Source: an uncultured Methanobrevibacter sp. (GTDB taxonomy: Archaea > Methanobacteriota > Methanobacteria > Methanobacteriales > Methanobacteriaceae). Taken from it: DNA of 5,471 nucleotides. The stretch is taken from assembly GCA_902783085.1 (NCBI GenBank), contig CACZPT010000053.1, positions 1 to 5,471 of the forward strand, written 5' to 3'. Numbering within the stretch: the first letter of the stretch is position 1; each line of letters begins with the position of its first letter. Shown one piece after another: positions 1 through 5,245 of this stretch. Made by a program: the position numbers and the translations under genes. The notes below the pieces were generated by a model. It had not been told where the DNA came from, did no database searches, and saw only the letters and a list, made by a program, of their open reading frames with translations.

Positions 1-279
1 ATTGCAAAAATTAAAAGAATCGTTGCCTATACCAGATGTGAAATATATGAAAATACTCCAGTTTATTTCTGGGATAAGTTTTCTAAGGAGTCTGGCTTGT
101 CCGAAGAAGAATTTTTTAAAGATTTGAATTGTTTAAAAACTATTTATGCATTAAAAATTGTTGATTTTAAAAAAATTAAACAAGAAATTCCCCTCAATGA
201 TTTTGAATTTAAAAAGGATTATTATTTTCTTGATGAAGTTCCACAGCTGAAATCTTTGGTTAATAGAGACTTTAATTAA
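1..279 (+). CDS. ASCH/PUA-like domain protein, C-terminal part (5' truncated)
   Basis: The reading frame is open from the first base of the window to a TAA at 277-279, so about 92 C-terminal residues are seen and the start lies outside. The stretch RIVAYTRCEIYENTP, then SGLSEEEFFKDL, then ALKIVDFKKIKQEIPL follows the layout I know from ASCH-domain proteins. In those, a beta strand and acidic helix lead to an SGxSxEEFF segment, then an 'A-x-KI' strand and a basic-x-x-x-x-I-P-L stretch. ASCH domains are PUA-like RNA-binding folds; some act as nucleases or sit in regulators of RNA modification, so no exact role can be given. The usual C-terminal PPQSF-like motif is not clearly present; here the tail reads VPQLKSLVNRDFN. 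Coding-like sequence continues in another frame to 367, so the stop may come from a frameshift. No internal start is proposed: a TTG at 97 would cut through the domain. Confidence 0.6.
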   Translation: MAKIKRIVAYTRCEIYENTPVYFWDKFSKESGLSEEEFFKDLNCLKTIYALKIVDFKKIKQEIPLNDFEFKKDYYFLDEVPQLKSLVNRDFN

Positions 280-367
280 ACAAGTTAAATGTAGCTGTGG
301 TGATTCAAAGTCAATGAATATAGTTGATATTGAGGAAATTCTGTTATATTCATACAATCCAGTTTGA
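251..367 (+). other. Possible out-of-frame C-terminal extension of the upstream gene
   Basis: The frame one base on from the upstream gene is open from 251 and reads LIKQVKCSCGDSKSMN, then IVDIEEILLYSYNPV, ending at TGA 365-367. Its codons start with purines at high frequency and give a normal-looking, partly acidic peptide with a Cys-x-Cys pair. The in-frame sequence just after the TAA at 277 has stops at once. No convincing start codon or Shine-Dalgarno site precedes it; the only ATG (314) would give 17 residues. Removing one T from the TTT at 271-273 joins the two frames as ...VNRDLIKQVKCSC. It could be a real continuation broken by a one-base change, a decayed remnant, or chance. I do not recognise the peptide. 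Confidence 0.3.
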
Positions 368-370
368 AAT

Positions 371-393
371 GAATATTTCTAAAGGGAATATTC
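371..393 (+). terminator. Inverted repeat, possible terminator or operator
   Basis: GAATATT (371-377) pairs with AATATTC (387-393) around a nine-base loop. It lies just after the possible extended end of the first gene (stop 365-367). A run of four T follows at 399-402, which is weak for a terminator, and the stem is AT-only apart from one GC pair. The placement fits transcript ending better than regulation of the distant adh promoter. Confidence 0.3.
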
Positions 394-545
394 TAAAATT
401 TTCAATGCCATGTTGTCTTTAATTTTTAGGTATTATATCTAAATTGTTTTGAAAATTCACTTACTTTATTTTGTTATTTTTAGAAATTTTTAAATGAATT
501 GGCTATTTTTTTGATTTTCTTTTATATTATTTTTTATCATTTAAT

Positions 546-655
546 GAAAATTTTATCAAATAGTGAAATTTTTATCTTTATTTAAAATTATTATCTTTAT
601 ATTTAGAAAATTTTATTAAAATAGCTATTTTATTTAATATGAAAGAAAATTTTAT
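546..655 (+). repeat. Dispersed A4T4 motif GAAAATTTTAT upstream of adh
   Basis: GAAAATTTTAT occurs exactly at 546-556, 606-616 and 645-655, with a one-base variant GAAATTTTTAT at 565-575 and a related GAAATTTTTAA at 483-493. The last exact copy overlaps the TATA box. Distances between motif centres are about 18, 42 and 39 bp, so only one step fits whole helical turns. A4T4 tracts are known to favour DNA curvature, and archaeal histones respond to such sequence. In sequence this AT-rich, some recurrence is expected by chance. Confidence 0.35.
617..632. promoter_or_regulatory. Perfect 16-bp palindrome, candidate operator of adh-npdG
   Basis: TAAAATAGCTATTTTA is identical to its reverse complement and ends 18 bp before the adh TATA box. 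Archaeal activators often bind just upstream of the BRE/TATA element, and dimeric winged-helix proteins favour symmetric sites, so this is a reasonable operator candidate. The regulator is not known; the two winged-helix proteins encoded downstream are candidates by proximity only. The motif is AT-rich, so chance symmetry cannot be excluded. Confidence 0.4.
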
Positions 656-658
656 ATA
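641..658 (+). promoter_or_regulatory. Archaeal promoter (BRE + TATA) of adh-npdG
   Basis: TTTATATA at 651-658 matches the methanogen box A consensus exactly and is preceded by a purine-rich BRE-like GAAAGAAAA. With the usual spacing of about 25 bp, transcription would start near 678-683, giving a very short leader that begins at about the Shine-Dalgarno site. Confidence 0.65.
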
Positions 659-681
659 AATTATTCAATATATACAAAATT

Positions 682-687
682 GGTGAT
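682..687 (+). promoter_or_regulatory. Shine-Dalgarno site fixing the adh start at ATG 692
   Basis: GGTGAT is complementary to the 3' end of archaeal 16S rRNA (AUCACC) and sits four bases before ATG 692. The same motif precedes npdG. No such site precedes the GTG at 720, so ATG 692 is taken as the real start although it lies in a different frame from the rest of adh. Confidence 0.75.
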
Positions 688-691
688 TTCT

Positions 692-1775
692 ATGAAAGGA
701 TACGCTATTATTAAAACCGGTGAAACACGGATGGATAGATGTAGACGAACCTGTTGCAGGTCCTTTAGATGCAATTTGTAAACCTCTTGCAGTTGCACCT
801 TGTTCTTCAGATACTCATGCAATGCATGCTGGAATGGGGCCTGCAGGCCCACTTATAAACAGAATTATGGGCCATGAAGCAATTGGTGAAGTAGTAGAAG
901 TAGGGGAATTGGTAACCAGATTCAAGCCTGGAGATAAAGTAGTAATTCCATGTACCACTCCTGACTGGGCAGGTAAACCTAATTTACAGGAAAAAGGAAC
1001 AAACAATGCACACGATTTTGATGTGATGACCAGTTTCAAATTCCTGATTCAGGAAGATGGTGTGTTTGCAGAACGTTTCAGAGTAAACAATGCTGATAAC
1101 AACATGGTTCTTTTGCCTGAAGGAATGGATCTTGCAGACGCATTGATGGTAACCGATATGATGTCTACAGGATTTTACGGTGCTGAAATGGCAGATGTCA
1201 AACTTGGAGATACTGTAGTTGTATTCGGTATCGGTCCTGTAGGTTTGATGGCTGTTGCAGGTGCTCAACTCAGGGGTGCTGGAAAAATCTATGCTACAGG
1301 AACCAGGAAAAACTGTGCAGATTTGGCATTGGAATATGGTGCAACTGAAATCATCAGTTATAAAGATGGAAACACTGTAGAACAAATCCTTGAAAAAGAA
1401 GGTGGAAGAAAAGTGGATGCTGTAATTATCGCAGGAGGTAATTGCGGATCCATGAACGAAGCATTGCAGTTAGTAAAACCTAACGGTGCAATCGGAAGTA
1501 TCAATTTCTATGACTTGGAAGATGTCTTTACAGTTCCTGCTTTCGAATGGGGACTTGGTATGGCTGATGTTACAATTCGTGGAGGATTCTGTCCTGGAGG
1601 AGCTTTAAGAGCAGAAAAACTATTAAACCTCATTAAATATGATAGAATCAAACCCTGTAAAACATTCAACTATGAATTCCATGGATTTGACAAAATCGAA
1701 GATGCATTCATACTCATGGATGAAAAACCAAGGGACTTAATTAAACCTATTGTCTATATCGACGATTTAGATTAG
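692..1775 (+). CDS. adh: NADP-dependent zinc alcohol dehydrogenase, with an apparent one-base frameshift near codon 8
   Basis: This medium-chain zinc alcohol dehydrogenase resembles the secondary alcohol dehydrogenase of Thermoanaerobacter brockii and oxidises an alcohol with NADP+. From ATG 692 the first codons give MKGYAII, after which the frame is lost. The long frame is open only from about 696 to 1775. Dropping one A from the A4 run at 713-716 restores MKGYAIIKPVKHGWI, which lines up residue for residue with the family start MKGFAMLGINKLGWI and gives 360 residues (family about 352). In the restored numbering the zinc ligands are Cys37, His61 and Asp155 with Glu62; the GxGxxG cofactor loop is at 179-184. 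Gly203-Thr204-Arg205 and Tyr223 match the residues that bind the NADP phosphate in the T. brockii enzyme. A start at GTG 720 would lose the first strand and has no ribosome site. npdG follows 30 bp later, implying that NADPH made here reduces F420. The shift may be a sequencing error or a real lesion. Confidence 0.88.
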
Positions 1776-1790
1776 ATTAGTAATCTTTTT
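1774..1790 (+). promoter_or_regulatory. Small hairpin with T-run between adh and npdG
   Basis: AGATTA (1774-1779) and TAATCT (1781-1786) are an inverted repeat starting inside the adh stop codon and running into a T5 stretch (1786-1790). The stem is short and AT-rich. It could tune or partly end transcription between the two genes, but the 30-bp gap and the shared pathway still favour one operon. Confidence 0.25.
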
Positions 1791-1805
1791 AAAAAAGGTG
1801 ATAAC

Positions 1806-2489
1806 ATGATAAGTGTTATTGGTGGAACTGGCCCTCAAGGCCTAGGTATTGCTAAAAGATTAGCTATTGCCGGTAAACCAATCATTATTGGGTCTCGTAA
1901 GGAAGAAAAAGCATTAAAAATTGTAGAAGAAACAGTCGAAGAGTTAAAAGATTATGCTATTGCTGAAATCAAAGGCATGTCCAATGAAGATGCGGCAAAG
2001 GAAGGGGATGTGTTAATCATTACTGTTCCTTTAGCAGCTCAAAAACCAACTCTTGAAGGCATTAAGGAATTCTACAGTGATAAAATCATATTGGATGCTA
2101 CTGTACCTTTAGAAACTGCAATTGGTGGAAAACCTTCCAGATTTATTGATTTAATGGAAGGGTCTGCTGCAGAAAGAACAGCCTCAATTTTAGAGGGAAG
2201 CGGTGCTAAAGTAATTTGTGCATTTTGTAATATTAGTAATTCCCATCTTGCAAATATTCCAGAAGACATTGACTGTGATTGTTTAATTGCAGATGATGAT
2301 AATGAGGCTAAAGAAGTTGCAAGTGAAATTATTAATAAGATTCCAGGTATAAGGACAATTGATGTTGGTATTTTAGAAAAATCCAGAATCATTGAAAAAA
2401 TTACTCCATTATTGATTGGATTAAACATTAAGTATAAATCCCATTACGGCGGTTTAAGGGTTACTGGAATTCCAAAACTGGATGAATGA
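1806..2489 (+). CDS. npdG: F420H2:NADP oxidoreductase (NADPH-dependent F420 reductase)
   Basis: This cytoplasmic enzyme moves hydride between NADPH and coenzyme F420. The protein is 227 residues, close to the Archaeoglobus fulgidus Fno (212). It opens with a Rossmann loop GGTGPQGLG (residues 6-14). Thr8 and the GSRKEEKA segment with Ser30 and Arg31 match the NADP-phosphate binding residues of the family. The segment NEDAAKEGDVLIITVPL (about 60-76), the PSRFIDLMEGSAAER stretch (about 110-124) and the C-terminal ITPLLIGLNI helix are also family features. A GGTGAT Shine-Dalgarno site (1797-1802) lies three bases before ATG 1806. The gene is 30 bp after adh and has no promoter of its own that I can see, so it is probably co-transcribed. 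With Adh it would turn alcohol oxidation into F420H2 for methanogenesis; in the reverse direction it would supply NADPH for biosynthesis. Confidence 0.95.
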   Translation: MISVIGGTGPQGLGIAKRLAIAGKPIIIGSRKEEKALKIVEETVEELKDYAIAEIKGMSNEDAAKEGDVLIITVPLAAQKPTLEGIKEFYSDKIILDATVPLETAIGGKPSRFIDLMEGSAAERTASILEGSGAKVICAFCNISNSHLANIPEDIDCDCLIADDDNEAKEVASEIINKIPGIRTIDVGILEKSRIIEKITPLLIGLNIKYKSHYGGLRVTGIPKLDE

Positions 2490-2516
2490 TTTTAATATCA
2501 AAAAAATTTTCAATAT

Positions 2517-2567
2517 AAGTTAAATTATTAGAAAAACCCCAATTTCTAATTTTTTAACTTTTTTCAT
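2517..2567 (+). terminator. Strong terminator of the adh-npdG operon
   Basis: The 18-base arms at 2517-2534 and 2543-2560 pair with only two mismatches around the loop AACCCCAA (2535-2542). A T6 run at 2559-2564 and a second T-run at about 2571-2575 follow. It begins 28 bp after the npdG stop codon. This is the clearest hairpin plus T-run in the window. Confidence 0.75.
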
Positions 2568-2578
2568 TATTTTTTAAA

Positions 2579-2601
2579 GGACATTGCAAATGGAAATGTC
2601 C
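2579..2601. promoter_or_regulatory. Inverted repeat upstream of the regulator pair, candidate operator
   Basis: GGACATT (2579-2585) and AATGTCC (2595-2601) are perfect inverted repeats separated by nine bases, so the half-site centres lie 16 bp apart. The element is clearly richer in GC than its surroundings and lies about 25 bp before a TATA-like sequence (2626-2633), the position expected of a binding site for a dimeric regulator. It is followed by AAAATTTTTTT, so a second terminator for npdG is the main alternative. Confidence 0.4.
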
Positions 2602-2625
2602 AAAATTTTTTTATATTTTATTGAC

Positions 2626-2633
2626 TATAAATA
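2626..2633 (+). promoter_or_regulatory. Putative TATA box of the regulator pair
   Basis: TATAAATA stands about 48 bp before the TTG start, predicting transcription from around 2653-2658 and a leader of about 25 bases that includes the Shine-Dalgarno site. TTTATATTTTA just upstream (about 2609-2619) is an alternative box; the sequence alone does not decide between them. Confidence 0.4.
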
Positions 2634-2680
2634 ATACTGATTAATTAAATAATATTTTTCAAGTAATTAGAGGAATTTAA

Positions 2681-3502
2681 TTGTTTAAAAACGAGTTAAA
2701 TGATTTTAAAAATATTCAAAAAGAAATAAAATTTTTAACAAATTCGGATAATCGTTTGAAAATCCTGCATTGTCTTTTAAATTCTCCTCAAACTTTAAAA
2801 GGTATTCATGAAAAAACAGGATTAAATAATAGTTCTATTTCCATTAACATTTCAAGTTTGGAAAGTAAGGGTTATGTTGTAAATATAAATAACATATTCT
2901 ATTTAACCCATGCGTCCAAACTGATTTTAACAAACATATTTTATCTAAATAAATCTATAAACTTCTTAGATAAAAATGCAGATTTTTTAAATATGCATAA
3001 ATTAGACAACCTTAAATTTGATGCGTTAAAAGACATATCTCCTTTAGAAAGTTCTGAATTAATAGAATCAACACCATTCGATATTTTTAAAACCGTGAAA
3101 TTATATAAGGAATTTGGATTCGGATCTGAATCTATAAAAACTATATTTCCATTTATGTATCCTCAGATAAATGAAATATTCACTGATTGGTTTGAAAATG
3201 ATGTTGAAATTGAACTTATTTTAGAAAAAAAGGTTTCTAATGCATTCATTGAATCATTTAATAATTATAAATTTGATAAGGAATCCAATAGTAAGATTTC
3301 GGTGAAAACTATTCAAAAAGGATTAGATTTAGCATTATTTGTTACAGATGAAGTTATTATACTGGGTTTTTATAAAAATGATGGGAAATTCGACGCGAAT
3401 GCAGTTTATATTTCCAAAGAAAAGGAAGCAATTTTATGGGGTATGGATATTTTTGAAGAATATAAAAACGTAGCTTCAGAATATATTTATTTAAAGGAGT
3501 GA
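2681..3502 (+). CDS. Winged-helix transcriptional regulator with FilR1_middle (DUF1724) domain
   Basis: This is a 273-residue probable DNA-binding protein of the type common in Methanobrevibacter and other methanogens. The N-terminal winged helix (about residues 18-84) includes SDNRLKILHCLL, the TLKGIHEKTGLNNSSIS recognition region and a wing ending in FYLTHASKLIL. The C-terminal part carries the ELIESTPFDIF segment (about 126-136), KTIFPFMYPQ (about 153-162) and VEIELILEKKV (about 175-185), typical of the FilR1_middle domain, which is thought to sense a signal; the ligand is not known. The start is TTG 2681, because an in-frame TAA lies directly before it and AGAGG (2669-2673) is seven bases upstream. 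Its neighbour, starting nine bases after this stop, is a paralogue of equal restored length, so the two probably arose by tandem duplication and may work together. A role in control of adh-npdG is only a guess from position. Confidence 0.8.
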   Translation: MFKNELNDFKNIQKEIKFLTNSDNRLKILHCLLNSPQTLKGIHEKTGLNNSSISINISSLESKGYVVNINNIFYLTHASKLILTNIFYLNKSINFLDKNADFLNMHKLDNLKFDALKDISPLESSELIESTPFDIFKTVKLYKEFGFGSESIKTIFPFMYPQINEIFTDWFENDVEIELILEKKVSNAFIESFNNYKFDKESNSKISVKTIQKGLDLALFVTDEVIILGFYKNDGKFDANAVYISKEKEAILWGMDIFEEYKNVASEYIYLKE

Positions 3503-3511
3503 TGTGTTAAA

Positions 3512-4329
3512 ATGAAGCATTGTTTATTTGATGAATTGGATTTTAGTGAAGATACTTTTGATTTGACACGTTATATTTTAACATCCGAAATCAGATTAGA
3601 CCTGCTTTTAAATCTTTATGATACATCCAAGGTTTTAGATGAAATCAAATCAGAATTAAATAAAAAGCCAGAAAATATATTAAGAAGTTTAAATGAATTA
3701 ATTGATAGGAAGTTAGTGGTAAAATCTGATAAAAAATATTTTTTATCTTCAACCGGACATCTATTGGCTATGAATATCATCAAATTATTTGACAATTGGA
3801 ATTCTATTGATAATCATTTTGATTTCTGGCAGAAACATTCCATTAACTCCTTTACATCCAAATTCATAAAAAAGATACATATTTGGGAAAATGCCGAATT
3901 AATGGAGTCCGACACCATTGAATTTGATAAAACATTAAGAGTTTTTTTGAAAATTTGTATGAATCCAGACAAATCAATATGATTTTACCTATTTTTTCAA
4001 AAATGTATATCGATATTGTTTTAAAATCTTTAATTAAAAATGATGCTACTTTAAATATTATTACAAACAACACCATTTTAGATTTAATTTATAAAAATGA
4101 TTCAGATAATGTTTTCAATTCATTAATAAAAGAAAACAAAATACAAATAACATTAGTGGATTATGATTTAGAAATGTTTTTTACCAGCTGTGATAACTTC
4201 AGTTCTTTATTTTTATTTTATGATAAAATGTTATTTGATGACTCTGAAATGCTTTTAATTAAAGATGAAGAGAATATTAAAAATGCAAAAAACATGTTCA
4301 GCTATTTTGAGTACCTTGCAAAAAGTTAA
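3512..4329 (+). pseudogene. Second FilR1_middle-type winged-helix regulator, frameshifted at a T7 run
   Basis: The reading frame from ATG 3512 runs only to TGA 3980-3982 (156 residues). The following 124-codon frame, open to TAA 4327-4329, continues the same protein. The break is at the T7 run 3942-3948. With an eighth T, or a -1 slip, the sequence becomes LRVFFENLYESRQIN and the protein is 272 residues, matching the 273 of the gene upstream. The N-terminal winged helix spans about residues 20-90. ELMESDTIEFDKTLRVF (from 129) and INMILPIFSKMY correspond to ELIESTPFDIFKTVKLY and IKTIFPFMYPQI of the paralogue. GGAGTGAT (3496-3503) overlaps the stop codon of that gene and serves ATG 3512, so the two are translationally close. 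If unrepaired, the product is a DNA-binding domain with a fragment of the sensor domain. It could also be a sequencing error or a slippage-expressed gene. Confidence 0.75.
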
Positions 4330-4413
4330 CCCTCATCATCTTACCATCTATATCAAAGCATATAATCTTAAAATAAGATAAAATCAGTTAAATAGAAAAT
4401 GCTAAAAAAGTTT
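4330..4413. other. Convergent intergenic region between the regulator pair and the DUF4013 gene
   Basis: This gap separates genes that face each other. ATCTTA (4365-4370) and TAAGAT (4374-4379) form a small hairpin. On the minus strand a T6 run (4404-4409) lies five bases past the DUF4013 stop and is the likely end of that transcript, since archaeal termination often needs only a T-rich stretch. No clear T-run follows the regulator on the plus strand, so its transcript may run into the antisense of the membrane gene. Confidence 0.35.
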
Positions 4414-5166
4414 CTATACTGAATATAATAAACCTAAAGATCTAGCATAAAATAAAGTAATAAATGGATAACCAACAAATGTTGCAATAAAAACTCCAAC
4501 ATATGGAATAAATCCAACTAGAAGTATAATAACTGAAATTAAACAAATTATAATAGATACAATTACTACCCATTCAATTATTTTTAAAAACCCTATTTTT
4601 TTAACGTCTTCCAAAACTTCTAAAGTTAATGCGTCACGAATATTATCTGATTCAGCTAATCTAGCTTGAGCAACTGATTCTAAAATACTGAATATAACAT
4701 ATAATACATAAAATATAACTGCAACAATAGCTAGATTTGCAAATATATCTTTAGCAACCCATGGAGCCATATTGGAAAATAAATCTAAATTTCCATAAAA
4801 TACCTTAGCAATACCTAATGTATAAATTAAAATTACAGTGACAATTAATGGAATTAACATATAAACTAATTTTACAGCAAATGATTTAACACCCAAAAGC
4901 AGATTTTTTAAAAAATCAAATTCCGGAACATCACTAAAAAGATAAAACGTGTTTCTAGTTATATCTAATGCAAATCCCGTGATAATTAAAGTAAAAATTA
5001 ATGATACTGCAAGAGCAACTATATAAAAAATATTATTATGTATTCTCAATGAAATAGAAATATATGCAACATTTGCAAATATAAAAAGAGCACCTAAAGC
5101 AAGGAATTTCTCATAATCAAAAAATGGATACTTTAAAGAACTTTTAATATTTTCCAATAAATCCAT
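4414..5166 (-). CDS. DUF4013 family membrane protein
   Basis: This 250-residue polytopic membrane protein has about six hydrophobic segments, near residues 21-40, 47-67, 98-120, 141-163, 195-219 and 221-240. There is no cleavable signal peptide. The first segment follows an amphipathic N-terminus containing SLKYPFFDYEKF. The segment ESVAQARLAESDNIRDAL before a charged stretch and KIGFLKIIEW, then FIPYVGVFIATFVGYPF and the closing LFYARSLGLLY, is the pattern I know from DUF4013. That family is expanded in Methanobrevibacter and relatives, and its function is not known. ATG 5164-5166 is supported by GGTG (5173-5176) six bases upstream; the stop is TAG. It lies downstream of mch on the same strand, but a terminator stands between, so it is probably transcribed separately. 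Confidence 0.8.
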   Translation of the reverse strand: MDLLENIKSSLKYPFFDYEKFLALGALFIFANVAYISISLRIHNNIFYIVALAVSLIFTLIITGFALDITRNTFYLFSDVPEFDFLKNLLLGVKSFAVKLVYMLIPLIVTVILIYTLGIAKVFYGNLDLFSNMAPWVAKDIFANLAIVAVIFYVLYVIFSILESVAQARLAESDNIRDALTLEVLEDVKKIGFLKIIEWVVIVSIIICLISVIILLVGFIPYVGVFIATFVGYPFITLFYARSLGLLYSV

Positions 5167-5197
5167 AACTTACACCAATATTACATAGTTACTTAGC

Positions 5198-5207
5198 TTA
5201 TTAAAAA
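5198..5207 (-). promoter_or_regulatory. Weak TATA-like element before the DUF4013 gene
   Basis: Read on the minus strand, TTTTTAATAA lies about 37 bp before the start codon. This would place transcription start near 5178 with a short leader just covering GGTG. It overlaps the T-rich tail of the mch terminator, so it may simply be part of that signal. Confidence 0.25.
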
Positions 5208-5240
5208 AAGTAAAAAAAGAAAGCTATTTGAAATAGCTTT
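5199..5240 (-). terminator. Terminator of mch
   Basis: On the minus strand, five bases after the mch stop, a nine-base stem (5232-5240 with 5220-5228) closes a three-base loop. The core arms are AAGCTATTT and AAATAGCTT. It is followed directly by two T7 runs separated by AC. This is a convincing hairpin plus T-run. Confidence 0.7.
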
Positions 5241-5245
5241 AAAAT

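Larger units (their letters stand above)
280..691. other. Long AT-rich non-coding region upstream of adh
   Basis: Apart from the possible frameshifted tail to 367, this roughly 410-bp stretch has no supported gene. It holds, in order: an inverted repeat at 371-393; AAAATTTT at 395-402; repeated copies of GAAAATTTTAT and one-base variants between 483 and 655; two copies of TTATCTTTAT (572-581 and 591-600); a perfect 16-bp palindrome at 617-632; and the TATA box and Shine-Dalgarno site of adh. No tRNA or other structured RNA was recognised. It is unusually long compared with the 30-190 bp gaps in the rest of the window, which suits a regulated promoter. Confidence 0.6.

Noticed and set aside
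151..357. 68-codon minus-strand frame at the left end
   Set aside because: It overlaps the ASCH-like frame and its possible tail, and gives an AT-driven Ile/Phe/Lys-rich peptide.
314..367. 17-residue small protein from ATG 314
   Set aside because: It has no ribosome site or family; better seen as part of a longer frame broken by a shift.
546..655. CRISPR-like or tandem array from the GAAAATTTTAT copies
   Set aside because: The repeats are only 11 bp, unevenly spaced and AT-rich, with no spacers of uniform length.
661..1039. Minus-strand frames 661-852 and 815-1039
   Set aside because: They are shadows of adh, with no independent support.
984..1385. 133-codon minus-strand frame inside adh
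   Set aside because: It is the shadow of a strongly conserved enzyme gene, with low-complexity Ser/Cys/His-rich translation and no ribosome site.
720..1775. adh starting at GTG 720
   Set aside because: There is no Shine-Dalgarno site before it, and it would remove the conserved first strand. ATG 692 has a perfect site and family-like first residues, so a frameshift is the better reading.
2072..2428. 118-codon minus-strand frame inside npdG
   Set aside because: It lies wholly opposite npdG, whose motifs are clear, and its translation resembles no family known to me.
3864..4076. 70-codon minus-strand frame across the regulator frameshift
   Set aside because: It covers the break point, but the plus-strand halves align with the paralogue, so the minus frame is incidental.
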